From the NCBI GenBank assembly GCA_963805445.1, contig CAWDUI010000019.1, forward strand, positions 23,581-87,580: a stretch of DNA of 64,000 nucleotides, read 5' to 3'. The notes under the pieces were generated by a model. That model saw nothing but the letters and a program-made list of their open reading frames with translations, was not told the DNA's origin and did not search any database. Positions within the stretch are counted from its first letter, which is position 1, and every line of letters starts with the position of its first letter. The DNA comes from JAENVT01 sp963805445 (GTDB lineage Bacteria; Actinomycetota; Acidimicrobiia; Acidimicrobiales; Ilumatobacteraceae). Both the position numbers and the translations under genes were made by a program. Of this stretch, positions 19,779-29,612 are shown piece by piece.

Positions 19779-21370
19779 TCAGACCACCTTCACGGTGCGG
19801 GTGTGATAGCCGGTGGCGCCATCAGGATCAGGAGGGGCGACATCGGCCGTTTGTGTTTCGCCGTTCTTGTCGGTGGCGCGGACCTGGATCGTGTGCTTGC
19901 CGGGTGTCGCGTCCCAGTCGAGCACCCATTGCCGCCATGCATCGTCGGTGACGTCGCTGCCCAGGCGAGCAGGTTGCCAGTCACCGTCGCTGATCCTGAC
20001 CTCGACCTTGTCGATGCCGCGATGTTGGGCCCAGGCGATGCCGGCGATCTTCGCGCTTCCCGCGGTCACCTTCTCGCCGCCGACGCGGCACGTCGATACG
20101 TGATTGTGTCTTGACCGGTGCGTCACGCGCCCAACCGCGCGGGCACCCAGAAGCCCTCGGCGTCGTCCCAGTCGGTTCAACTCGATCTTGCTCAGCCACT
20201 TGGTCGCGCTCACGTAGCCGTAGAGGCCCGGGACGACCAGGCGAGCGGGGAAGCCGTGCTCGAGCGGCAGCGCCTCGCCGTTCATCCCGACGGCGATCAT
20301 CGCGTCGCGACCGTCGAGAGCGACGGCGACGGGAAAGCCGCACGTCCATCCGTCGAGGCTGGTGCTGAACACCTGCTCGGCGCCGCTCTGCACCCCTGCC
20401 TCGTCGAGCAAGTCGGCGAGCATGCACACCTTGGAACGACGCGTTGGAGATGTATTCGCCCCCGACCTCGTTCGACACGCAACACAACGTGACGATGCGT
20501 TCGGCCTGCGGACGGGCGAGGAGATCGGCGTATGTCAGTGTCAGCGGGTTGTCGACCATTCCACGGATTTCGACCTTCCAGCTCGACAGGTTGATCCGCG
20601 GGAAGGAGAGGGCGGTGTCGATGCGGTAGAAGTCGCCGTTGGGCGTGATGAACGGCGTGACCGGGCTCACCGTTGCGTCGGCCGGTACCGAGACGGTCGT
20701 CGGACTGATGCTGCCTGTTGGTCCGGCCGCCGGAGGCAGCGTGTCGGGTATCGCGGCGCGGATCGACTGCACACGTCGGCGTTCGACGACCTCGGCGATG
20801 CCACCGGCGACGACCGCGACGGCGGCCGCCGAGCCCGTCGACACCAGGAAGCGACGCCGGTCCCATCCGAGCGGCACCCGCGACGGACCGGGTGTCTCGA
20901 TTCGTTGCGGGCACTCTCGGGTTGAGCAACGCACGACAGCACGGCGATCCCGCTGACCGCACCGAACAGCGACGGAAGCGCCGCGGAGGCCGACTCACCC
21001 GGGCGATGCCACGCCGCCAGCGCGCCGACCAGGCCGAACAGGCCGATGCCGACGAGCCCGGCGATCTTGCGACGAACGGCGAGGAAGCCGACAATCAACG
21101 AGGCGATGGCCAGCACGACGATGATCCCGGTTCGCAGCGCCAACTTGTCGTTGGTCCCGAACCATTGGATTGCCAGTTCCTTCAACCACGGCGGCGCTCG
21201 GTCGATGAACTCGCTTCCGACCGCATCGATCGGCGACACCACATCGAGGATCCCGGCGACGAGCATGCCCGTGGTGACCGCGACCGCGCCGGCCACGAGC
21301 CCGGCCGACGTGCCGAACAAAGGAGGCATCGAGCATCGTGACGGGGGAGCACATCGGCTGATTCGGTCAT
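19779..21370 (-). CDS. Membrane-anchored molybdopterin oxidoreductase, sulfite-oxidase family (frameshifts)
   Basis: About 530 residues from ATG 21370 (MTESADV), with AAAGGA just upstream. An N-terminal module of four transmembrane helices (GLVAGAVAVTTGMLVAGI; IIVVLAIASLIVGFLAV; GIGLFGLVGALAAW) is followed by DRRRFLVSTGSAAAVAVVAG, a Tat-like anchor, then the exported catalytic domain. The molybdenum-binding cysteine lies in IVTLCCVSNEVGG; GWTCGFPVAVALDG and YGYVSATKWLSKIEL belong to the same fold. The C-terminal Ig-like dimer domain (VEVRISDGDWQPARL to WVLDWDATPGKH) is present. Shifts near 21325, 20925, 20430, 20160 and 20110. It is coupled to the histidine kinase upstream (ATGA), so it is probably regulated by that system. 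Substrate unknown. Confidence 0.82.
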
Positions 21371-22576
21371 GCTGGTTCCTTTCGCGGGATCGAGGAAGCG
21401 CACATCGCCACCGGTGCCGGTGGCCAACCAGATGCGTCCACCGTGTGACTCGACGAGGGCGCGGGCGATCGCCAGGCCAAGGCCCGTGTGACCGGTGCAG
21501 CGTGTTGCGCGCCGGGTCGGCGCGGGTGAACGGTTCGAACGCCTGGTCGCCGGAAGTCGTCGGGAAAGCCGGGGCCGTCGTCGTGGACCGCGACCTCGAG
21601 TGTCGCGGCCGGTCCGTCACGGCAATGTTGACCGCCTTGCCGGACGGACTGTGACGAATGGCGTTCTCGAGAAGGTTACGCAGCACCCGCGACAGGTCGG
21701 TGGTGCTGGCGACCACGACGGCGGGTCCGTCGGACTCGAGCCGCACGTCGCACATCGAGTCGGTGGGCAACGGGGGACAACGCTTCGACGGCTTCGTGGG
21801 CGAGCTCGGCGATCGACACGGTCGTGCGCTCACGGTTGCTGTGGCCGCTCTCGATCCTGGCGAACTCGACGAACTGGTCGAGCAGGCCTTCGATGTTGTC
21901 GAGTTGTCCGCCGATGATGCCGTAGTAGCGACTCGGGTCCGGTGCCACGCCGTCCTGCAAGCTCTCGACCGCAGCGCGCATCGCCGACAGGGGCGTGCGC
22001 AGGTCGTGTCCGATGCTGGTGAACATCAGCTGCCGGGCGTTGCCGCGAGCGCGCAGTTCGTTCGGCTGCGGCGTCGTCGAGGGCAATCACCATCGAGTCG
22101 ACGGCCCTGCGCTGTGCGCCGACCTCGTCGCGTCGCACGATACCGGTACGTGCCGTGAAATCGCCGGCGGCGACTCGCTCGGCAACCTGCCCGACCCGGG
22201 CGATGTCGGTCGCCAGCGGCCGGGTGAGCTGGGTGCCAACCGCCAGGGCGATGCCGCTCGACAGGGCGAGCACGACGAGGAACAGGCGGTAGTCGTGCGA
22301 CGACAGGAACATCGCGTTGGATGCTGCCGATGTCGACGCCGCACCGAGTGTCAACGAGCACAGGCCGACCAGCAGCGCTGCTCCCGCGACGCTCGTTCGC
22401 GTCGAGACCCACCGGCCGAGCAGCGGCACCAGGACGGCAGTGATGAGCGCCGGAGCACCGAGGATGATCATGAGGTGCCAACGGTCGTTGCTGTCGGCGG
22501 CCGCAGGAGCATCTCGGCGAACACCATGGCCGCGAAACGAAGATCCACCAGCCAGACCGATCAGTCGCCAACTCAT
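21367..22576 (-). CDS. Sensor histidine kinase (several frameshifts)
   Basis: About 400 residues from ATG 22576. An N-terminal membrane region (MIILGAPALITAVLVPLLG; FLVVLALSSGIALAVG) leads into a HAMP-like linker LTRPLATDIARVGQVAERVA. The phospho-acceptor box is FTSIGHDLRTPLSAMRAA (His in GHDLR), and the ATPase N-box is VLRNLLENAIRHSPSG, with DDGPGFPDD after correction. One extra C near 21388 hides the natural end RFSIPRKEPA, whose TGA overlaps the next ATG. Its own ATG overlaps the response-regulator stop (ATGA). Shifts also near 22540, 22475, 22060, 21760 and 21560. Signal unknown; classic two-component partner. Confidence 0.85.
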
Positions 22577-23265
22577 GGCTCGAACCGGTATCCGACGCCC
22601 CACACTGTCGTGATCCAGCGGGGATTCTCCGGATCGTGTTCGATCTTGTGGCGAAGGCGCCGTACGTGCACGGTGACGGTCGCAGGGTCCTGGTACTCGG
22701 GCGACGAGTCCCACACGTGCGTGCAGCAGCTGTGCTCCGCGAGAACACCTGGCGTGGGCTGGCCGCGAGGTATGTCAACAGATCGAACTCCTTCGCCGTG
22801 AGCGGAACGATGTGCGCATCGAGTGTGACCTCGCGCGACTGTGCGATCGATGACGAGGCCGTCGAAGCGCAGTGCCTCGGAGACGCCGGTCGAGGGCTGC
22901 GCACGTCGCAGCACGGTGCGCACGCGGGCAACCAATTCGCGCGGTGAGAACGGCTTGGTGACGTAGTCGTCGGCGCCGAGCTCCAGACCCAAGCACACGG
23001 TCGGCCTCGTCGACCCGGGCGGTCAGCAGGATCACCGGGATCTTGTCGGACCGATCGCCCGCAGCACCTCGAGCCCGGAAAGCCCGGGCAACATGATGTC
23101 CAGCACGATGAGGTCGGGATGGAACGTCGTCACTGCCTCGGCGACCAGGTCGCCGCGATCGAGCTCGTGTACGACGTAGCCGTCGCGTTGCAGGTACTGA
23201 GCGACAACCTCACGCACGGTCGGTTCGTCATCGACGACCAAGATCCGCGCGGCGCTGTTGTTCAC
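22573..23265 (-). CDS. OmpR-family response regulator (frameshifts)
   Basis: About 230 residues from GTG 23265 (NNSAARILVVDDEPTVREVV), with TATGGT about 7 nt before the GTG suggesting a leaderless start. Receiver domain: acidic pair in VVDDEP, phospho-acceptor Asp in LIVLDIMLPGLSG, Lys in YVTKPFSPRELVARVR. The winged-helix output reads TAKEFDLLTYLAASPRQVFSR and TVTVHVRRLRHKIEHDPE. Shifts near 23045, 22990, 22845 and 22735. Its stop overlaps the kinase ATG, and the kinase overlaps the molybdenum enzyme, so it probably controls this operon. Confidence 0.87.
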
Positions 23266-23372
23266 ATGTTCACCATACGGAGGCTGCAGGGTGGTGGAAA
23301 TGGCAGCGGTCGGGAGTTTCTCGGATGTTTCGATTCTCTGGACGGAGCTGAGAGAGACCGGTTCGGCCGCGT

Positions 23373-24649
23373 TCAGCGGCTCGACATCGGCACGTAGTCG
23401 CGCACACCGACGCCGGTGTACCACTGGCGAGGTCGGCTGATCTTCTGGTCCTTGTCGCCCAGCAGCTCCTGCCAGTGCGCCAACCAGCCGACGGTGCGCG
23501 GGATGGCGAACAGCACCGTGAACATCGCCACCGGGAAGCCGAGCGCCTGGTAGATCAGGCCGGAGTAGAAGTCGACGTTCGGGTACAGCTTGCGGCTCGA
23601 TGAAGTAGTCGTCGCTGAGGGCGACTTCTTCGAGCTTCAGGGCGATGTCGAGCAACGGGTTCTTGCCCGTGACCTCGAACACGTCGTATGCGGTCTTCTT
23701 GATGATCGTCGCCCGCGGGTCGTAGTTCTTGTACACCCGGTGGCCGAAGCCCATCAGGCGGCTGCCCGTGCCCGCCTTGACCTCGTCGATGAACGCCGGC
23801 ACGTTGTCGATCGATGCCGATGTCGGTGAGCATGCGCACGACCTGCTTCGTTGGCGCCGCCGTGCAGCGGGCCATACAGCGCCGATGCCGCCGACGCTGC
23901 TGCCGAGTACGGATCGGCATGGCTGGACCCGACGACGCGCATCGCCGTCGTGCCGCAGTTCTGCTCGTGGTCGGCGTGGAGGATGAACAGCACGTCCATC
24001 GCCCGCTCGAGCCGAGGATCGACCTCGTATCGAACCGATCTTCCACATCATGTTCAAGAAGTTGGCGGGGAAGCTGAGGTCGTTGTCGGGATAGACGAAC
24101 GGCAGAGCCGACCGAGAACCGGTAGCACATCGCCGCCAGGGTCGGCATCTTGGCGATCAGTCGCAGGATCTGCTTGTCGCGGCTGTCCTTGTCGTGGATG
24201 TCCTTCGCGTCGTTGTAGAACGTGCCGAGTGCGGCGATCGCGCTGACGAGCATGCCCATCGGGTGCGCGTCGTAGTGGAAGCCGTCGACGAAGCGCTTGC
24301 GCATGTTCTCGTGGATGAACGTGTGGGTGGTGACATCGTGCTTCCACTGTTGGAGCTGCGCGGCGTTCGGCAGCTCTCCGTTGAAGCAGCAGGTAGGCGA
24401 CCTCGAGGTAGGTGCTGTGCTCGGCGAGCTGCTCGATGGGGTACCCGCGGTAGCGGAGGATGCCGTGCCTCGCCGTCGAGGTAGGTGATCGCGCTCTTGC
24501 AGGCCGCGGTCTGCATGTACGCCGGGTCGTAGATGAACAGCGACGGATCGAGCTCGCGCACCGCACGTGGCAGGAAAGACGCCGTCGGTGATCGGCACGG
24601 TCACCTGCTTGCCGGTGCGATCGTCGATGATGGTGATGGTGTCGGGCAT
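23373..24649 (-). CDS. gltA: Citrate synthase (several frameshifts)
   Basis: About 425 residues from ATG 24649 (MPDTITIIDDRTGKQVTV), with GAGGGA six bases upstream. Conserved blocks across frames: FTWRGYPIEQLAEHSTY-like N-terminal segment, FHYDAHPMGMLVSAIAALG, MNFLNMMWK-type helix, the active-site His in HGGANEA, GFGHRVYKNYDPRA with the second catalytic His, NPLLDIALKLEEVALSDD, and NVDFYSGLIYQALGFP. It condenses oxaloacetate and acetyl-CoA. About seven shifts. It is divergent from the GGDEF/EAL gene over 105 bp, which contains a small cggggcttgctccccg hairpin. It lacks the ACAAG box seen at icd and aconitase. Confidence 0.9.
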
Positions 24650-24754
24650 GTTGTTCCCTCTGTGACACGGGGTGGTGGATCCGGGGCTTGCTCCCCGTTC
24701 GCGAGACTACCCGTGGCGAAACCTCATATCGCATTGCGGAAGTAGGCTCTAGGT

Positions 24755-27700
24755 GTGTCCAAGCCGATCACTGTTGGGGTCCTCTCCCCTGTGACGGGCG
24801 GCTTCTACTACGGCATGATCGTCGCAGGCATTGCTCGTGAAGTGGCTGCGGCGAACGGGCATGTCGTCTTGATCCAGACCCTCGACGCCGGCCTCGGCAG
24901 TGACGAGGTTGTGTCGGCGCCCGACTTCGCAACTCCGACGGCTTGGGATCACATCGATGGCATCATCTCGATCGCGACCGCCACGCATCGCAACTATCTG
25001 TATCGCCTTCGTGCTGCCGGCAAGGTCATCGTTCTGGCGAGCGACGAGGTCGACGGGTTCGCCGCGCCATCGGCCACTCCGGACAACGCCAGTGGTGTGA
25101 CCGACGCCGTCGCTCACCTCTTCACGCACGGTCACACGCGAATCGGATTCGCGGCGAACCTCATCCAGCCCGACATGCGTGCCCGTCACGCTGCGTATCA
25201 GGCAGCGATGCTGGCCCACGGCGTCGAGCCCGACGAGAAGTGGTTCTTCGACGCCTTCGACAACGGCGAGCTCGGCGGCCGCGATGTCGCCCAGCAGATC
25301 GTGGCAGCCGGAATGCCAGTCACGGCGCTGGTCCTGGCGACCGACCGCAACGCGATCGGGTGCCTCGAAAAGCTTTCCAACCTCGGCATCTCGGTGCCAG
25401 GCGATCTCGCCCTCGTTGGCTTCGACGGTCTGGAGGCCGGCTCACACACGAGTCCAACACTGTCGACGGTTTCGCAACCGTACGACGAGATCGGCGCCTC
25501 GGCCGCCCGGCTCGTGCTGTCCATCCTCCGCGGCGACGATGTGGAGCCGCGCGTCCACCTGTCGCCATCGCACTTCCTCCCACGCGGCTCGTGTGGTTGC
25601 CCGGATGACGACGCGTCATTGCCGGCCGATGCCAAGTTGCGTTACTGGCGCGATGAAGCGAAGATGCGCTTCGATCGCAGCACGATGCGCGAGAAGTCGA
25701 TGCGCGAGCAGTACCAGATCAGCATGCAACTCCTCGACCGCGAGCGAGCGGACCCGCAAGAGCTGCATTGGCTTGCCGCGACGGAGGTGCGCGGCGCCTG
25801 CCTGGCGCTGTGGGATGGTGACCCGTCAGCGGGTCGCCTGCGGATCGTCGGCGTTCACGATCCCAACCTGGCCTTGCCGAGCCTCGTCGGTACCGTGTGC
25901 ACCGTCGAGCAGTTCCCGCCGACCCGCCTTATTGATTGCGCCGATGCCCGGCTCAACGAGGTGACCATTGTCGTGCCCGTCAAGGCCCGTGGCCTCGACT
26001 TCGGACTGCTGGCGGTGTCGGGCGAGGTCGACGCGCTGTCCACGAACGGACGCGAGACCCACAACCAGTGGGCGGCGTTGCTGACGGCCGCGCTCGAACA
26101 GCAGAACCTCGTCCAGAACGTGCGGATCAGCGAGGAGCGGTACGGCCTGTGGGCCGACGCAACCAACGACGGATTGTGGGACTGGGACCTGACGACCGGC
26201 AACGTCTACTACTCCGGTCGGTGCATGGAGCTGCTCGGCCATGCCCACCGCGGCAGCGAGGCGGGCTCGTCGGTGTGGTTCGATGCCATCCACCCCGACG
26301 ACCTCGATCGCGTTCGCCGATCGATCGCTGGAGCGATCGACGGTCACCCGGAGCCCATCGCCTTCGAACACCGCGTGCAGTCCGCTGACGGGACGTACCG
26401 GTGCCTCACCTGTCGAGCGCTTCCGGTTGGTCCCGACGAGGGGCCCGCGGTCCGCATAGTCGGATCGATCCACGACAGCGAGCCGCGAAAGCAGTTGGAG
26501 GAGCGCCTGCGGCAATGGGCGCTGTACGACGAGGTCACCGGGCTCCCCAACCGGAAGCTCTTCCTCGAGCGACTGAACCTCGCGATCAACGACGCGCGGG
26601 CGTCGTCGGGTCTCCGCTTCGCCGTGCTGTTCCTCGACCTCGACGGGTTCAAGCTGGTCAACGACTCGTTCGGACACCTGGCCGGTGACCGTCTTCTGAC
26701 GCAGATGGGTCAGCGGCTGCGTAGTGGCCTCCGGCCGACTGACCTCGCGGCGCGATTCGGCGGAGACGAGTTCGCGCTACTGCTCCACAACCTCGAGCCG
26801 AGTGCGATGACACAGATCGTGGAGCGGATGCAGGCCAGCCTTGCCCAACCGATCGAGGTCGACGGGCATCGTGTTGCCGTCACCGCCAGCGTGGGAGTCG
26901 CCACCAGCGAGGGTGGCTACACGAATGCCGAAGACGTGCTCCGCGATGCCGACATCGCCATGTATCACGCCAAGTCTCGCAACCACGGTTCGTTCGCCGT
27001 CTTCGACGTCGCAATGCGCGCCGACGTCATCGCCCGAATGGAGCTGCAATCCGAGATCCGCCAAGGCGTGCAACGCAACGAGTTCGAGATTCGCTATCAG
27101 CCGATCGTCGGGCTCGACACGGACCACACCACGGACCGCTTCGAAGCACTCGTGCGCTGGAACCACCCTCGGCGCGGCCTCCTCGGGCCTGGCGAGTTCC
27201 TGTCCGACCTGCAGGAGATCGGATTGATCGTGAGCCTCGGTCGGTGGGTCATCGATCAGGTGTGCCGCCAGATCGCCGAATGGCAGCGTTCCTTCACGAG
27301 CACGGTCAATGTCAGCGTCAACCTCTCGCATCGTGAGTTGGCGGAGCCGGGGCTGCGGGTCTTCGTTCTCGAATGCCTCCGACGCCACGGACTGGTACCC
27401 GCCAACCTGACGATCGAGATCACCGAGAGCATGATCCTGCGTCAGCCTGACGCCGCAGCGCTGATCATCGCCGACTTGCACGCCCGGGGATCGGTGTGCA
27501 GATCGACGGCGTCGGTGCCAGGCGGATCGGCCATCAACGCCTTGCGCTGCGTTCCCGATCCAGGCCCTCAAGATCGACCGAACGTTCATCCGCGATCTCG
27601 AATTCGATCAGCGCACGGTCACCTTGGTGCAGAGCTTGATCGACATGGGCAAGTCGCTCGGCTTCGACGTGGTCGCTCAAGGCGTGGAGACCAGGGGCAG

Positions 27701-27910
27701 CTGGACATCCTGCGCCAGATGGGATGTCGCAAGGCGCAGGGCTTCCTCTTCACCGAAGCCGTCCACGGCGACGAGGCCGGGCGATTGCTGGGCCTCCCGA
27801 TGGTGGCCCGCCCGGCCAGCCGTCTTGACACCAGCCGTGGAGTTCCCGGCGCCGACGAGGGTGCCCTGAAGCACGCCACACCGGGTGGCTGTATCCAGCG
27901 AGCACGCTGA
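24755..27910 (+). CDS. LacI-type sensor, PAS, GGDEF and EAL domain protein
   Basis: 1,051 residues from GTG 24755. Residues about 5-275 are a sugar-binding-type periplasmic domain of the LacI/GalR regulator class (ITVGVLSPVTGGFYYGMIVA; ALVLATDRNAIGCLEKLS; ALVGFDGLEAGSHTSPTLST), but with no helix-turn-helix and no signal peptide, so it should sense a ligand in the cytoplasm. A GAF-like linker and a PAS domain (GLWDWDLTTGNVYYSGRCME) follow, then GGDEF (ARFGGDEFALLLHN, active motif kept) and EAL (RFEALVRWNHPRRG). Two or three shifts at 27490-27610 and 27695 scramble the EAL middle; corrected it reads TLVQSLIDMGKSLGFDVVAQ. It probably makes and/or degrades cyclic di-GMP in response to a small molecule. 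Confidence 0.85.
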   Translation: MSKPITVGVLSPVTGGFYYGMIVAGIAREVAAANGHVVLIQTLDAGLGSDEVVSAPDFATPTAWDHIDGIISIATATHRNYLYRLRAAGKVIVLASDEVDGFAAPSATPDNASGVTDAVAHLFTHGHTRIGFAANLIQPDMRARHAAYQAAMLAHGVEPDEKWFFDAFDNGELGGRDVAQQIVAAGMPVTALVLATDRNAIGCLEKLSNLGISVPGDLALVGFDGLEAGSHTSPTLSTVSQPYDEIGASAARLVLSILRGDDVEPRVHLSPSHFLPRGSCGCPDDDASLPADAKLRYWRDEAKMRFDRSTMREKSMREQYQISMQLLDRERADPQELHWLAATEVRGACLALWDGDPSAGRLRIVGVHDPNLALPSLVGTVCTVEQFPPTRLIDCADARLNEVTIVVPVKARGLDFGLLAVSGEVDALSTNGRETHNQWAALLTAALEQQNLVQNVRISEERYGLWADATNDGLWDWDLTTGNVYYSGRCMELLGHAHRGSEAGSSVWFDAIHPDDLDRVRRSIAGAIDGHPEPIAFEHRVQSADGTYRCLTCRALPVGPDEGPAVRIVGSIHDSEPRKQLEERLRQWALYDEVTGLPNRKLFLERLNLAINDARASSGLRFAVLFLDLDGFKLVNDSFGHLAGDRLLTQMGQRLRSGLRPTDLAARFGGDEFALLLHNLEPSAMTQIVERMQASLAQPIEVDGHRVAVTASVGVATSEGGYTNAEDVLRDADIAMYHAKSRNHGSFAVFDVAMRADVIARMELQSEIRQGVQRNEFEIRYQPIVGLDTDHTTDRFEALVRWNHPRRGLLGPGEFLSDLQEIGLIVSLGRWVIDQVCRQIAEWQRSFTSTVNVSVNLSHRELAEPGLRVFVLECLRRHGLVPANLTIEITESMILRQPDAAALIIADLHARGSVCRSTASVPGGSAINALRCVPDPGPQDRPNVHPRSRIRSAHGHLGAELDRHGQVARLRRGRSRRGDQGQLDILRQMGCRKAQGFLFTEAVHGDEAGRLLGLPMVARPASRLDTSRGVPGADEGALKHATPGGCIQRAR

Positions 27911-27958
27911 GGATCTGGATCGGTGTCGGCGCCACCCGGCGCGGAGCGGAGGGAGACC

Positions 27959-28246
27959 ATGATGATCACGCTGCTCGGGTGGACCGGGGCAGGGCTCGCT
28001 CTCCTTGCTTATGCCCAAACGGGCGCCGCCCGGCTTCGCCAGATCGCCCTGTTGTCGAGCGTCGCGCTGCTGACCTTCAATGTCGTGCTGGGGATCTGGT
28101 CGAACGTCGCGCTGGAGTCCGCGCTCGGCGCCGTCAACCTGCGGCGGCTCGTCCAACTTCGCGCCTCGAGTCGCGGAGCCCGGAGTCGCCGACGACATGC
28201 GGAGTCCGTCGAGACCAACCCAATGGGCTGTGGATTGACCGCCTGA
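27959..28246 (+). CDS. Small two-helix membrane protein (YgjV-like)
   Basis: 95 residues from ATG 27959, preceded by GGAGGGAGA. Two hydrophobic helices (LLGWTGAGLALLAYAQTG; IALLSSVALLTFNVVLGIW) and a basic tail. This resembles the short YgjV-type inner membrane proteins, whose role is unknown. It lies 48 nt after the GGDEF/EAL gene and could be cotranscribed. The Arg-rich C-terminus may be distorted by a shift. Confidence 0.55.
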   Translation: MMITLLGWTGAGLALLAYAQTGAARLRQIALLSSVALLTFNVVLGIWSNVALESALGAVNLRRLVQLRASSRGARSRRRHAESVETNPMGCGLTA

Positions 28247-28251
28247 TGTGA

Positions 28252-29601
28252 CTACAGGGGAGTGTTGTCGTGGGGCCGCGAGACCAGAGCCTCGCGCTTG
28301 TCGATGAGTGCCGTCAGCGCTTCGGCGATCACCTGGCGCGTCTCGGCCGGTTCGATGACGCCATCGATATAGCCGCGCTCGGCGGCGATGTACGGGTTCA
28401 GCAGCCGCTCCGCGTAGTCGACCTCGAAGGCTGCACGCTCCTCGGGCGTCGCCCGGCGCTGCAGGATCGCCGCGGCCTGGCCGGCGCCCATCACTGCCAA
28501 CTCGGCCCACGGCCAGGCGAGGCACAGGTCGTTGCCCATGGTCTTGGAGTCCATGACGATGTACGCCCCGCCGTAGCTCTTGCGCAAGATCACGCAGATC
28601 CGCGGGACCGTGGCCCGGCCGTAGGCGAACGCCGAGCTGCGCACCGTGCCGGATCATGCCGCGCCACTCGAGGTCCTTGCCGGGGTAGAAGCCGGGCGTG
28701 TCGACGAGCGTGAGGATCGGCAGGTTGAACGCATCGCAGAACGCCACGAACCGGGCCGCCTTTTGTGATGCAGGGATGTCGAGAGTGCCGGCGAGAGCCG
28801 AGTGGCTGGTTGGCGATGATCCCGATGGGCATGCCGCCCATCGCCGCGAACGCGGTGACGACGTTGGGTGCCCATCGCCGCGCAACTCGAGCATCTCGCC
28901 GTCGTCGCAGATCGCCCGGATCACGTCCCGCACGTCGTAGCTGCCCGTCGAGGTCTGCGGCATCAGCTGCGCCGGCCTCGGGTGTCTGACGATCGGGTCG
29001 GTCGTCGGTCGGGATCAGCCGGCGGTTCCTCGTCGTTGTGCTGCGGGAGGTACGTCAGCAATTGGCGCCACCATGTCGATCGCGGTTTCGAGGTCGGCGG
29101 CGACGAGGCTGGTCGCGCCCGGTGTATCGGGCGTGCGACGCAGCGCCGCCCAGTTCGTCGTTGCTGATGCTGACGCCCGTGAACTCGGCGACCATCGTGG
29201 GACCGGTGACGAACGCGTACGAGTCCACGGTCATCACGACGAAGTCGGCAATCCCCAGCAGTAGCGCCGGGCCTGAGACCGCTGGGCCCTCGACCACCAT
29301 GATGATCGGCACGACGCCGGAGCAATCGGTCAGTGCTTTGGCGGCCAGGCCCCAACCGTGCAGCGCCGCGAAACCCTCGACGATGTCGGCGCCACTGGAT
29401 CGCATGATCACGATCAGGGGAAAGCCTTTGGCTCGGGCGGTCGTCGAGGCGTTCTCGATCTTGCCCGACGAGTCGGAGGTCAGTGCACCGACACGGGAAC
29501 CGGCGTCGACGTCGACCCACACCACCTGGCGCCCCTCGAACTCCCGTACGTCGGAGGTGACCGCGCCGACGACCCGGCTGACGAAGGTCGACGCGGTGCA
29601 T
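28252..29601 (-). CDS. Acyl-CoA carboxylase carboxyltransferase (beta) subunit (several frameshifts)
   Basis: About 450 residues; ATG 29601 reads MHRVD and, with one C removed near 29587, continues FVSRVVGAVTSDVREFEG. Crotonase-fold blocks of biotin-dependent carboxyltransferases: GFPLIVIMRSSGADIVEG, MVVEGPAVSGPALLLGI (first oxyanion region), PILTLVDTPGFYPGKD, AYGRATVPRICVILRKSYGG and AYIVMDSKTMGNDL, NPYIAAERGYIDGVIEP. It transfers CO2 from carboxy-biotin to an acyl-CoA (acetyl-, propionyl- or a branched acyl-CoA). Shorter than usual at the N-terminus (family 510-540). No biotin carboxylase or BCCP gene is next to it. Twelve nt after the LysR gene. Confidence 0.82.
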
Positions 29602-29612
29602 GAAACGTGAGA

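Noticed and set aside
24650..24754. Search for the TCA box upstream of citrate synthase
   Set aside because: No ACAAG-N4-ATACAAGT or near variant; only a small cggggcttgctccccg hairpin is seen.
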